From: Planctomycetaceae bacterium
GTDB lineage: Bacteria > Planctomycetota > Planctomycetia > Pirellulales > Pirellulaceae
NCBI GenBank assembly: GCA_003455945.1
Contig: DMPQ01000039.1
Span: 1 to 9,803 of the forward strand
Direction: 5' to 3'
Length of the DNA stretch: 9,803 nucleotides
In this document: piece after piece, positions 1 to 7,852 of the stretch
Numbering within the stretch: position 1 is the first letter of the stretch
How the letters are laid out: every line of letters begins with the position of its first letter
Position numbers and translations under genes: made by a program
Notes under the pieces: model-generated
The model's database searches: none
What the model was told of the DNA's origin: nothing
The model's input: the letters and a program-made list of their open reading frames with translations, nothing else

Positions 1-165
1 TCCGGAGGTTCGCAGTCCGGTGGTTCACAGTCCGGAGGTTCTCAACCCGGAGGTTCTCAGTCCGGAGGTTCTCAGTCCGGAGGCTCTCAGTCCGGAGGCT
101 CTCAGTCCGGAGGCTCTCAGTCCGGAGGCTCGCAGTCCGGTGGTTCGCAAGCCGGAGGTTCGCCG
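1..165 (+). repeat. 15-bp tandem repeat, 11 units, encoding SGGSQ
   Basis: Eleven contiguous 15-bp units run in register from base 1 and may extend left of the window. The consensus is TCCGGAGGYTCTCAG. Units 6-8 (76-120) are identical, and the outer units differ mostly at third codon positions or at single bases. The in-frame translation is SGGSQ, with PGGSQ at unit 4 and AGGSP at unit 11. Identical central units with diverged flanks suggest expansion by slippage or unequal recombination, with selection keeping the peptide. Confidence 0.95.
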
Positions 166-861
166 TCCGGTGACCGAACCGCGAACGATCGCGGATCGCA
201 GAACTCGAACGGCAACGGTTCTCAGCCCGGTTCATCGAGCGGTCCGAGTGCCGCCGGGAGCGGCGGGACGGGGAGCAGCTCGGCGGTCGGATCGGGCGGA
301 GGAGTCGGCAGCGGTTCGTCGTTCGACTTCCTTCCGAATCTCGACTCGGTCGGCGACCTCTTCCGGCTGTTGGCCGGCATCGCGCTGGTCGCCGTCGTGA
401 TCGCGGCAGCGGTGCTGTACGGCCAGAGTTGGCTCGCGGGGCTCGCGAACTTCCTGCAGGGACTTGCTGCGTGGTGGGCGAGTCTGTTCCAAGGGGGGCC
501 GCGCGGTGCGACCGCTGCAGCGACCGTCTCTGCCCCCCCTGCTCCGCGTCCGCGCCCCTTCCGCGAATTCACCGACCCGTTCGCGTCCGGGCTGGCTCGA
601 CGTTCGACGCCGCTGGAGCTGGTCGCCTACACGTTCCAGGCGCTCGAGGCGTGGGCATACGAAGCAGGTTGTCCTCGATCGGCCGATCAGACCCCGATCG
701 AGTTCGCCAGTCGCCTCGCGGCGGAGCATCCCGATCTGCGCGACCCGGCCAAGCGTCTCGGCGAGCTGGTCAACTGCGGCGCCTATTCGCCTCAGGGGCT
801 CCCCGAAAATGCGATGGGCGAACTGCAGCAATTCTGGCGCTCGCTCCCGCGGCCGGCGTGA
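1..861 (+). CDS. DUF4129 membrane protein with SGGSQ-repeat linker (5' end outside window)
   Basis: The frame is open from the first base and stops with TGA at 859-861, giving 286 visible residues; the start lies to the left. Residues 1-55 are eleven SGGSQ-type pentapeptides. A low-complexity Gly/Ser/Asn stretch follows to about residue 105, then one hydrophobic segment (about 123-141, LLAGIALVAVVIAAAVLYG). After a Pro/Arg-rich stretch comes a C-terminal domain at about 200-284. Its pattern, TPLELVAYTFQALEAWAYE followed by CPRSADQTPIEFASRLA, fits DUF4129. In that family the domain usually sits at the C terminus of a membrane protein, often near MoxR ATPase, DUF58 and transglutaminase-like genes. 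Such neighbours would have to lie left of the window. Its molecular role is unknown. The repeat tract probably forms a flexible linker just before the membrane span; which side of the membrane it lies on cannot be told. The gene converges on the Nif3-family gene. An ATG at 370 would give a shorter ORF, but it lies inside the membrane segment and is not the start. Confidence 0.85.
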   Translation, partial: SGGSQSGGSQSGGSQPGGSQSGGSQSGGSQSGGSQSGGSQSGGSQSGGSQAGGSPSGDRTANDRGSQNSNGNGSQPGSSSGPSAAGSGGTGSSSAVGSGGGVGSGSSFDFLPNLDSVGDLFRLLAGIALVAVVIAAAVLYGQSWLAGLANFLQGLAAWWASLFQGGPRGATAAATVSAPPAPRPRPFREFTDPFASGLARRSTPLELVAYTFQALEAWAYEAGCPRSADQTPIEFASRLAAEHPDLRDPAKRLGELVNCGAYSPQGLPENAMGELQQFWRSLPRPA

Positions 862-1113
862 ATCCTTGGCCGGTTGCCGACGATGTTCGACGCTCTCGCC
901 CGCCCGCCGCGTCAGCAAGGGGTCCCCGTGCGCTGAGACGACGAACGGCGTCGGCGTGGGCCCGCGTCGTCCCCGACGCGCGGCCGTGCGACATCGATCC
1001 TTCTTGCGGTCGGCAGGTCGGATCGACGTCGCTGACAGGGCTGATCCCGGCGCTTCGCTTCGGGCTGGTCGTGTCGGTCAGGAGCGCGGACCTAGCGTGC
1101 CTCCCACCTCGCA

Positions 1114-1143
1114 GCGCAAAGCGCAGGGGCACTCTGTGCCTCT
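1114..1143. terminator. Two short adjacent hairpins, possible bidirectional terminator
   Basis: GCGC-AAA-GCGC at 1114-1124 is followed immediately by AGGGGCAC-TCT-GTGCCTCT at 1125-1143, an 8-bp stem with one G-T wobble and a 3-base loop. The position between convergent genes suits transcription termination on either strand. No T-tract follows on either side, so this is not a classic intrinsic terminator. Confidence 0.3.
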
Positions 1144-1153
1144 CGACCATCAA

Positions 1154-1214
1154 ATGCTGCGACCGGGGTCGGTCGCACTACGTTGATGCTGCGACCGGGG
1201 TCGGTCGCACTACG
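1154..1214. repeat. Two perfect 29-bp direct repeats, each containing a palindrome
   Basis: The 29-bp unit occurs at 1154-1182 and again, without mismatch, at 1186-1214, separated by TTG. Each unit holds a perfect hairpin with arms TGCGACCG and CGGTCGCA around the 4-base loop GGGT (1158-1177 and 1190-1209). Each ends in CTACG. The organisation resembles a REP-like intergenic palindromic element. It could also act as a bidirectional terminator or as mRNA 3'-end protection for the two converging genes. No T-tract is present. Confidence 0.85.
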
Positions 1215-1242
1215 GCGAACGCCCTACGGCGGACGAACTACG
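1201..1242. repeat. Three imperfect 14-bp units ending in CTACG
   Basis: Bases 1201-1214, 1215-1228 and 1229-1242 are in 14-bp register and each ends in CTACG. The last two match at 11 of 14 positions. The first overlaps the end of the second 29-bp repeat. These may be decayed partial copies of the same palindromic element. Confidence 0.5.
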
Positions 1243-1261
1243 TAAATCGCGTCGACGCTCT

Positions 1262-2092
1262 CTACGCTCGATCGGTCACCTTGCCGTGCGGCTGCCAGAC
1301 GAGCGGATCGGTCTCGTCGCGCGAGGCCCAGACGGTCGTCGTCGGAAAGGTGACGGCGAGTTCGGTCGCAAGCTGTTCGAGCGCGAATCGTTCGGTCGCG
1401 TGATGCCCCGGAACGACCGTCGTGACGCCGCAGGCTCGCGCTTCGAGCGCCGCATGAAACCGAAGTTCGCCGACGACGAAGCCGTCGCACCCCAGGCGGA
1501 CCGCGTCGGCGAGAAAGTCGCCTGCCGCGCCGCAGCCGATCGCGACTCGGGTCACCGGCCGACCGCCGTCGACGACCTGCAGTCCCGCGACCGAAAAGAA
1601 CGACGCGACTTGCGCAGCGAACTCCGGCGCCGTCAACGCCCGAGGCAAGCGACCGAACCGGCCGGTCCCCTGTAGGCCGCTGGGGTCCGACGGATGCGGC
1701 TTCAGCGGACGGATCCCTTCGAGCCCCAAGCCGACGGCGATCCGCTGATTGATGCCGTCGAGCGACGAATCGAATCCGGTGTGCGGAGCAATGAGACCGA
1801 TCCCGGCGCGGATCAGATCCCACAGCATCCGTCCGGTCGTCTCCTCGGTCGTGATCCGCTTCACGCCGCGAAAGGGGAGCGGGTGGTGGGCGACGATCAA
1901 CGAAGCCCTTTCGCGAATCGCTTCGGCGACTGATTCCAGAGTCGGCGTCAGGCAGGTCATGATCCGCGCCACGGTCGTCGAGGGATCGCCGATCAGCAAC
2001 CCGACGTTGTCCCACTCTTCCGCCAGAGCAGCCGGCGCCAGTCGTTCCAGGTGCCGGCGAAGGTCGTCGATCGTCGGAAGCGTTGCGGGCAT
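1262..2092 (-). CDS. Nif3-like dinuclear metal centre protein (YbgI/DUF34 family)
   Basis: The 276-residue protein starts at an ATG and stops with TAG. The N-terminal pattern AEEWDNVGLLIGD (about 24-36) is a family signature. Candidate metal ligands are His69-His70 in LIVAHHPLPF, Asp108 in HTGFDSS, His230 and Glu234 in GHHATER. These fit the conserved positions of the YbgI-type dinuclear site. The usual HTNLD motif reads HTGFD here, which keeps His and Asp. Length is close to the short bacterial form, with no obvious large insert between the halves. Family members form ring-shaped hexamers in the cytoplasm. Their role is not firmly settled, and a hydrolase or GTP cyclohydrolase-like activity is often annotated. 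No signal peptide is present. A GAGG lies 11 bp upstream of the ATG, rather far for a ribosome site. The gene follows the cytochrome/WD40 gene by 84 bp and may be its operon partner or be independently expressed. Confidence 0.9.
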   Translation of the reverse strand: MPATLPTIDDLRRHLERLAPAALAEEWDNVGLLIGDPSTTVARIMTCLTPTLESVAEAIRERASLIVAHHPLPFRGVKRITTEETTGRMLWDLIRAGIGLIAPHTGFDSSLDGINQRIAVGLGLEGIRPLKPHPSDPSGLQGTGRFGRLPRALTAPEFAAQVASFFSVAGLQVVDGGRPVTRVAIGCGAAGDFLADAVRLGCDGFVVGELRFHAALEARACGVTTVVPGHHATERFALEQLATELAVTFPTTTVWASRDETDPLVWQPHGKVTDRA

Positions 2093-2144
2093 CAGGCGAC
2101 GGACCTCGTCGTTGCGGATCGGATGAACGGCTCGGCAGATCAGC

Positions 2145-2165
2145 GTTCGCGACCGGTTCGCGAAC
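2145..2165 (-). terminator. Hairpin just after the cytochrome/WD40 gene
   Basis: A perfect 8-bp inverted repeat, GTTCGCGA and TCGCGAAC around the 5-base loop CCGGT, begins 11 bases after the TGA of the cytochrome/WD40 gene on the minus strand. It lies 52 bp upstream of the Nif3 start codon. It has no T-tract, so it could be a weak terminator, an mRNA stabiliser, or a regulator binding site for the Nif3 gene. Confidence 0.4.
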
Positions 2166-2176
2166 CTGGGAGCCCA

Positions 2177-5092
2177 TCACTGCTCGGATGGAGCGGTAAC
2201 CGGGGCGTCGGCGACCGGTTCGGCCGGCACGACATGCAGCAGGATCGGCAGCGAACATGGCTCGCCGTCGATCCGCGCCTTGAGATGAAACCAGCGATCC
2301 TGCGGCGCGGTTACCGGCGAGGCGGTGATGAAGAAGTCGCGCGCCGTTCGTCCCTCGATGATCATCAGTCCGTTGAGTCCGATGTTGTCGACGAACGAAC
2401 CGTGCGGCAGGTTTCTTCCCGAATCCTCGTTCCCGAACGGGACGATTCCCGGAAACTCGGTGCGTTGCACCTGGACGCGCGCCTGGATCGTCTGCCCCGG
2501 TCGGATCGTCAGTTCGAACGGCGTCTCGGCCGGCCAAGGAAACTCGGTCGTCTCGGTCGACGGATCGAGCGCGTCGGCACTCGTCACTTCCCCTTCGGTC
2601 GGCACGATTCGGATCGTGACCTTGCTTGGTGCCGCGAGCGCGATGGTTCCGAAGTTGCCGAGATCGTGTTCGATCGTTCCTCGATCGGTCTCGGCCGTCG
2701 CGACGATCCGGACCGACGCCGAAGCATCGGGGGTCGGCGCCGGGGCGTCCGGGTCGGCCCATAGCACGCCGAACGCCCGCTCCTGATCCGCCTCGACCAC
2801 CAACGGCGACGTGGCATGAAAGCCGGCGGGGAGTCCGTCGATGGTCACGGTAATCGGTCCGCGGAAGTCATCCTCGCGCACGACCGAGATCGAAAACTCG
2901 CGACCGCTTCCCGGACTGACCTGCGGGTCGCGTCCGCCGAGCGAGGCGCTGAAGTCGTGTCGCTGCGGGCGCAGATCGAGTCGGTAGCGGAAGTCCTCGC
3001 CGCCGAAACCACGCACGTCGCGGACCGAAACCAGATAGGTGCCGCTGCGCGGGGCAGTGAAGGTCAGCCGCGAGTCGCGCCCCCAGCGACGTCGCGCATC
3101 GTCGTCGTTCTGATAGTCGATCGCGAAGATCGGCAATCCGTTCGGGATCGGCCTCGCGTCGACCGGCAGCGGACGGACGATGTAGCACGGAGCGCCGAGC
3201 GCATGCGAGACCGACGTGGTGTCGAACCAGGTATGCCGCGATCCTTCTCCGGGGTAGACCTTGAAGCCCGAGTCGGGTCCGCGCGGATAGAGCCACAAGC
3301 GGACCACCTCGCCCCCCGCGTACAGGAACTCGTTCAGCTCCATTTCTTCCCAGTTGTGGACCCGAAAGTCGTCCGACGTGTCCGAGTCCTTGCCGCGGAA
3401 CGTGAAATACGAATCGCGGACCGCCTGGAGCAGCACGCGGCGCACCGGCTGTCCCGATTCGTCGAGCACCTCGACGAACGAGTCGACGGGAGAACCGCTG
3501 CGAGCCGCGTCGACTTCGATCATCCAGGTCTCACCCGCACTCGCTTCGAACCGATACAGATCGCGGTCGGCGGTCCCGTCGGCGTGATGCAGCGTTCCCG
3601 AGACGCGGACCGGCAGCGTCACGCGAGTCGCCTCGGCCGGCGTATCGTTCGGTTCGATCTCGTTTCCTTCGACGGGCGTCGCATCGGCGATGGTCATCGG
3701 TGCGGCGAGAGTCGCCTCGACGGTGCTCTCCGACGGTGGCGTCGCCGACGCATCGATCGGCATGACGACCCAGCTCCCGTCCAGTCGCGCGACGACCAGG
3801 CGGTTACCGTCCGGCGAGAAGTCGAGCCCCGAGACGATGTCGCTCTGGTTCTCGAAGAAGTCGAGCTCGATCAGATCGGCGGCGGTCCAGATCTTCAGTG
3901 TCCGATCCTCGGCGGCACTTGCGAGAAAGCGGCCGTCGTTCGACCGGGCGAAGGCGACGATCGGTCCTTCATGCGCGAAGCGAGCGACCTCGATCGGGTT
4001 GATCGCCGGAACTCCGCGCGACGCCAGCGTCCAACGCCGGATCCGGCTGTCGGAGCCCGCTCCGTAGATCGACGCTCCGTCGGCCGAGAAGCGACCGATC
4101 CATTGTTCTTCCAGAGGCTGGCCGAGTGTGTCGAGGCGTTCGCCGTCGGCGACACGCCAGACCTTCAGCGTCTGGTCGGCCGAAGCGCTCAGCAGCAGCT
4201 GGCCGGTCGGATCGAAGTCGAGCGAGTAGATCGCACCGTTGTGTCCGGCGAACGTACGCAGAAGCTCGCCGCTCGCGACTTCCCAAAGGAGGATCGAGCG
4301 ATCGTAGCCGGCGGTGGCGAGGAGCGTTCCGTCCGGACTGAGCGCGAGCGCCAGCATCGCATCGGTATGCCCCTCGAAGCTCTGTCGCCGCTCTCCCGTC
4401 GCGACCTCCCACAAGTCGGCTCGGCCCGAGAGGCCGGTGATTCCCGAGGCGGTCGCGAGAAAGCGGCCGTCGGTCGAGAAGCGGAGCGCGTTGACCTTGC
4501 CCGGCATGCCGTCGAACGAGCGGACCTCGGGACTCGCCAGATCGATCAGATCGACCCGCCCGTATCTCGCGAACGCGACACGTTCCGAGGCCGGTTGCCA
4601 AGCGACGGCGGTGATCGGTCGCTCGCCGTTCGGCGCCGGGGGGAGTGACGGAACGACCAGACGCGTCGGGCGCACCGAGTCGCCGTCAGGCCCCTTGGCT
4701 CCGGCGCGGATCCAGTCGGCCAGGAGCGCGATCTCTTCGGCATTCGGGCCGGGCTGATCATCGGGAGGCATCTTCGGTTCGGCGGAGCCGTCGATCAGCC
4801 GGATCAGATGACTGGCGGTCGGATCTCCGGCGACGATCACCGGTCCCGACTCCCCTCCGCGCGAGATCGCGTCGAACGAGTCGAGCGCCAGATCGGCTTC
4901 GCGCTCGTCGGCGCCGTGACAGGCGACGCAGTAGCGAGTCAGGATCGGCGCGACATCCTGGACATAGTCCGGTTCGGTCGGCGTTCGCACTGCCGGTTTC
5001 GCGGGAGCTGCGGTCACGGCAGACGCCGCGACGATCGCCAGCAACAAGCCGACTCGGGCATGGAGAATCGATCGACCGGCAAAGCGGATCAT
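2177..5092 (-). CDS. Exported PSCyt1-type c-cytochrome / seven-bladed WD40 / PPC-like protein
   Basis: From the ATG at 5092 the protein has 971 residues. A signal peptide ([20 protein letters not shown] and on to about Ala30) leads into a planctomycete cytochrome-C1-like domain with the haem-binding motif CVACH at 55-59. Its C-terminal part contains [10 protein letters not shown], and a downstream Met could supply the second haem ligand. Residues about 159-446 hold seven WD40-like units, several with DGxxLxxA and xxW/xxLW ends, enough for a closed propeller. A bacterial pre-peptidase C-terminal-like domain follows at about 476-551 ([11 protein letters not shown]), with a similar beta-rich stretch near 667-709 and a probable Ig-like or beta-sandwich tail. 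The family is widespread in planctomycetes, and its substrate is unknown. The protein probably acts in the periplasm or at the cell surface. A GTG at 5149 would add 19 residues ahead of the signal peptide. The ATG was preferred because it gives a normal signal peptide, although neither start has a strong ribosome site. The gene begins 59 bp after the DUF1549/DUF1553 gene, suggesting co-transcription. Confidence 0.9.
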   Translation of the reverse strand: MIRFAGRSILHARVGLLLAIVAASAVTAAPAKPAVRTPTEPDYVQDVAPILTRYCVACHGADEREADLALDSFDAISRGGESGPVIVAGDPTASHLIRLIDGSAEPKMPPDDQPGPNAEEIALLADWIRAGAKGPDGDSVRPTRLVVPSLPPAPNGERPITAVAWQPASERVAFARYGRVDLIDLASPEVRSFDGMPGKVNALRFSTDGRFLATASGITGLSGRADLWEVATGERRQSFEGHTDAMLALALSPDGTLLATAGYDRSILLWEVASGELLRTFAGHNGAIYSLDFDPTGQLLLSASADQTLKVWRVADGERLDTLGQPLEEQWIGRFSADGASIYGAGSDSRIRRWTLASRGVPAINPIEVARFAHEGPIVAFARSNDGRFLASAAEDRTLKIWTAADLIELDFFENQSDIVSGLDFSPDGNRLVVARLDGSWVVMPIDASATPPSESTVEATLAAPMTIADATPVEGNEIEPNDTPAEATRVTLPVRVSGTLHHADGTADRDLYRFEASAGETWMIEVDAARSGSPVDSFVEVLDESGQPVRRVLLQAVRDSYFTFRGKDSDTSDDFRVHNWEEMELNEFLYAGGEVVRLWLYPRGPDSGFKVYPGEGSRHTWFDTTSVSHALGAPCYIVRPLPVDARPIPNGLPIFAIDYQNDDDARRRWGRDSRLTFTAPRSGTYLVSVRDVRGFGGEDFRYRLDLRPQRHDFSASLGGRDPQVSPGSGREFSISVVREDDFRGPITVTIDGLPAGFHATSPLVVEADQERAFGVLWADPDAPAPTPDASASVRIVATAETDRGTIEHDLGNFGTIALAAPSKVTIRIVPTEGEVTSADALDPSTETTEFPWPAETPFELTIRPGQTIQARVQVQRTEFPGIVPFGNEDSGRNLPHGSFVDNIGLNGLMIIEGRTARDFFITASPVTAPQDRWFHLKARIDGEPCSLPILLHVVPAEPVADAPVTAPSEQ

Positions 5093-5151
5093 CGAGGCAT
5101 TCCGTGACGGGCAGAGGGGGAGAAGACTTCGACGAAAGGAGCAGGGCACGT

Positions 5152-7698
5152 TCAGTGATTGAACAGGAACTCGCGCGTCGTCATCAGGCTCCAGAACAGA
5201 TCTTCGACTCGGGTCCGCCGATCGTCGTCGCCGGTCGCCAGGAGCTCGCCGAGCGTGCGGAGTTCCTCCTCACTCGGCTCGCGACTCAGGCAGATCATCA
5301 CCGCCTCGCGAACGATCTGTTCGTCGGTCAGGCCGGCCGCCAGGAGCTTGTCGATCCGGTTGTCGGGAGTCGCGAGCTTGTCGTTGATCGTCGTGCCGTT
5401 GGCCAGATGAAGAACCTGGACCATGCTCGGCTCGTTCGACCGTTCGCACTCGCAGGTGATGTCGCGCGAGTTGCGCCCGAACGCCTTCAGGAAGTACGAC
5501 TGGACGGCGGAATCGTAGAGCTGCAGCGCACGAGTGCCGGCCGGATAGAAGTCGGTCGGCGCCGTGTCGGCTCCCGGGAAGACGATCTTGTCGAACGGCG
5601 TCGGGACCTGCGTGACGTCCGAGGCGGCGTCGAGCAGCACTTCGGCCATCAGACGCCGCGGAAAGTAGCGCGAATAGTGGCGTCGATCGGCGGCGTTGGT
5701 CGGGAGCACGATGCTGCTGCGCTGATACGTGGCGCTGTTCAGGATCAGCCGCATCAGCTCCTTCAGGTCATAGTCCTTCGCGACCAGTTGGTCGGCGAGG
5801 GCAGCGAGAAGCGGTTCGTTGCTCGCCGGGTTCGACGCCCGCAGATCGTCCACCGATTCGACCAAGCCGACTCCCAGATAGTTCGCCCAGACGCGATTGA
5901 CGATCGCGCGAGCGAAGTAGGGGTTCTCGGGGGCGACGAGCCAGTCCGCCAGCGCCTCGCGGCGATCGCGCTGATCGTTCGGGTCGAGCGGTTCGCCATC
6001 GAGCGGCGTCGGCGGCTGGGCTCGTCCGGTGAGCGGTTGGATCAGATCGCCTCGATCGACGACGAAGAGCGTTCGCTGTCCGTCACCGCCTCGCGGATCG
6101 CCTCCCCAACCTTTCGCTCGAACGCGGGCGAAGAGATTCGCCATCGCGTAGTACTGGTCGTTGGTCCATTTCTCGAGCGGATGGTTGTGACAGCGGGCGC
6201 AGTTGAGCGATAGACCGAGAAACGCCTGGCACAGGTTCTCGGTCATCGACTCGGGATCCTGATGCAGGGCATAGAAGTTCGTCGCCCCTTCGGTTTGTGC
6301 GCTCCCACGCGCCGTGACCAGACGCCGCGCGAATTCGTCCCACGAGACGTTCGCTTCGACGTTGGAACGGATCCAGCCGTAGAACGCCTTGACTGCCTCG
6401 GGGCGCAGCAGCGTGCCGTTGACCATCAGCAGATCGGACCAGCGGTAGGTCCAGTAGTCGACGAACTCGGGGCGTTCGAGGAGTTGATCGATCAGCTTGC
6501 GGCGCTTCTCGGGATCGGCATCGGCCAGGAACGCGCGCGTCTCGTCGGCGGTCGGCAGTCGACCGATCGTGTCGAGGTGAACGCGGCGGACGAACTCCGA
6601 ATCGTCGGCCGGCGGAGAGGGTTCGAGACCGAGGCGTTCGAGCTGCGCGAGCACCAGGTCGTCGATCAGGTTGTGGCGCGGAGCCGAGGCGAAGATCGCG
6701 TCGTCGAGATCGGCGCCGTACGGAACGGTGATCCGACCGAGCGCCACACGACTGGAGTACCAGACCGAGATCGCTCCTTCGCCCGGGCCGAGAACTTCCA
6801 GCCGTCCGTCATCGTCGACTCGGGCGACCGACTCGTCGGCCGACGAGAACTTGGCCCATCGCGTCACGTCGCGCGTCGAGCCGTCCGAGAAGCGAGCGGT
6901 CACGAGGACGCGCGCCTGCTCGCCGGCCCGCAGGTTCATCCGCTCGGGGTGCACCCGCACCTCGACCACTTCGGGATCGTCGGTCGAGGGAGCCGAAGCA
7001 CCGCCGACGATCCAGTCGGCGAGGATCCGGTAGTCGAGCGAGTCGACCTCCAGACGGACGCCGCCGCGATGCGCGACCGCACCGGTCGGCTTGGTCAGCA
7101 ACAGGCTTCGCCCCGGATCGGCCGGTTCGATCCGGCGACCGCGCGCCTGGCGAGTGATCGTCAGATGATCGTTGATCGGGTCGTAGCCGCGAAGACTCAG
7201 CCGGAAGCCTCCCTTGCCGGCGAGCGCTCCGTGACAGGCTCCGCTGTTGCAGCCCAGTCGCGAAAGGACCGGCAGGACGTCATGGCGAAAGCCGGGAGCG
7301 TCGTCGACGCCGCAGCCGAGCACCGTCACTGCGACGCTGGCGCTCGAGCCGTCGACACTCGCCACGAGCATCGCCGTCCCGTCGGCGACCGGAATCGCTT
7401 CGCCGTCCTCGATCGTGACGATCGCCGGATCGCTCGACCGCCATTCGATCGTCGATTCGGCGACGGCGCTTCCGACTCCCGTCTCGGCCGCGTGATGCAC
7501 GATCAGGCGTTGCCGCGCCGAACGCCCCTCCAGACGAACCTCGGTCGGCAGGATGACGAGCCCTTCCGCTCCGCGCGCCGAACCGGCGACGATCGGAAAG
7601 GTCATGGATCCCAGGACGACGACGGTCGCCAGGAAACGGACGAGGCGAAAGTGCGGCAAGCGGCGAGCGATCGACGAGAGTCGCGGGTGCATCGACAT
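5152..7698 (-). CDS. Exported Ig-like / DUF1549 (PSCyt2) / DUF1553 (PSD1) protein
   Basis: The protein has 848 residues. A basic N terminus and hydrophobic stretch (about 22-43) ending in GSARGA form a signal peptide. A first BIG2-like Ig domain lies at about 46-128. Residues 136-230 form a cytochrome-like region whose only haem-type motif is CNSGACH (150-156), with four rather than two residues between the cysteines. A second BIG2-like domain is at about 243-328. DUF1549/PSCyt2 spans about 341-525 and holds a canonical CARCH (500-504) within [17 protein letters not shown]1553/PSD1 spans about 575-840, with [13 protein letters not shown] and the CECER segment near 749-753. This architecture is typical of planctomycetes. 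It is predicted to be exported and haem-binding, with no proven reaction. An AGG lies 7 bases before an in-frame ATG at 7692, so the start may be there, two codons in. The open frame continues upstream into the DUF1501 gene, but that extension has no signal or domain. Confidence 0.92.
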   Translation of the reverse strand: MSMHPRLSSIARRLPHFRLVRFLATVVVLGSMTFPIVAGSARGAEGLVILPTEVRLEGRSARQRLIVHHAAETGVGSAVAESTIEWRSSDPAIVTIEDGEAIPVADGTAMLVASVDGSSASVAVTVLGCGVDDAPGFRHDVLPVLSRLGCNSGACHGALAGKGGFRLSLRGYDPINDHLTITRQARGRRIEPADPGRSLLLTKPTGAVAHRGGVRLEVDSLDYRILADWIVGGASAPSTDDPEVVEVRVHPERMNLRAGEQARVLVTARFSDGSTRDVTRWAKFSSADESVARVDDDGRLEVLGPGEGAISVWYSSRVALGRITVPYGADLDDAIFASAPRHNLIDDLVLAQLERLGLEPSPPADDSEFVRRVHLDTIGRLPTADETRAFLADADPEKRRKLIDQLLERPEFVDYWTYRWSDLLMVNGTLLRPEAVKAFYGWIRSNVEANVSWDEFARRLVTARGSAQTEGATNFYALHQDPESMTENLCQAFLGLSLNCARCHNHPLEKWTNDQYYAMANLFARVRAKGWGGDPRGGDGQRTLFVVDRGDLIQPLTGRAQPPTPLDGEPLDPNDQRDRREALADWLVAPENPYFARAIVNRVWANYLGVGLVESVDDLRASNPASNEPLLAALADQLVAKDYDLKELMRLILNSATYQRSSIVLPTNAADRRHYSRYFPRRLMAEVLLDAASDVTQVPTPFDKIVFPGADTAPTDFYPAGTRALQLYDSAVQSYFLKAFGRNSRDITCECERSNEPSMVQVLHLANGTTINDKLATPDNRIDKLLAAGLTDEQIVREAVMICLSREPSEEELRTLGELLATGDDDRRTRVEDLFWSLMTTREFLFNH

Positions 7699-7762
7699 AC
7701 CTGGCGCTGGTGGGAGAGGAGCGAGGGAACAGACGGGAGCGGAGTCGATATCCGAGTCCGAG

Positions 7763-7799
7763 CGATCCGATGGCCGGCGCGAAGCGTGGGATCGGATCG
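7763..7799 (-). other. Inverted repeat in the leader of the DUF1549/DUF1553 gene
   Basis: Nine-base arms CGATCCGAT (7763-7771) and ATCGGATCG (7791-7799) flank a 19-base GC-rich loop, within the 154-bp gap between the DUF1501 and DUF1549/DUF1553 genes. On the minus strand it lies 65-101 bases ahead of the start codon. It could be a leader hairpin, a processing site or an operator. There is no T-tract to support a terminator. Confidence 0.4.
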
Positions 7800-7852
7800 T
7801 CTCGATCGTGCGATCGCGACGCCGACGATCGACGCCGGCGCGCGGCGAACGA

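Larger units (their letters stand above)
862..1261. other. Gene-free interval between convergent genes
   Basis: These 400 bp separate the stop of the DUF4129 gene from the stop of the Nif3-family gene. Open frames crossing the interval on both strands have no recognisable domain, have low-complexity Arg-rich translations, and run into the flanking genes in wrong frames. No tRNA-like or rRNA-like sequence was seen. The left part (862-1110) shows no clear structure. The right part (1114-1258) is dense in short palindromes and repeats, listed separately. Confidence 0.6.

Noticed and set aside
20..400. 126-residue open frame with SPEVL/SPEAL repeats on the plus strand
   Set aside because: It is the out-of-frame reading of the 15-bp repeat. 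The frame starting at base 1 continues through the membrane segment into a recognisable DUF4129 domain, and this one ends without any domain.
1154..1214. Possible minimal CRISPR array
   Set aside because: There are only two copies and the spacing is 3 bp, far too short for a spacer. The palindromic unit fits a REP-like element better, and no cas gene is present.
429..1403. Open frame of 324 residues crossing the convergent interval
   Set aside because: It overlaps the DUF4129 gene and the end of the Nif3 gene out of frame, and has low-complexity Arg/Ser-rich translation with no known pattern.
5093..5149. GTG start at 5149 for the cytochrome/WD40 protein
   Set aside because: It would place 19 extra residues before a normal signal peptide and has no ribosome site. 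It remains possible but less likely than the ATG at 5092.
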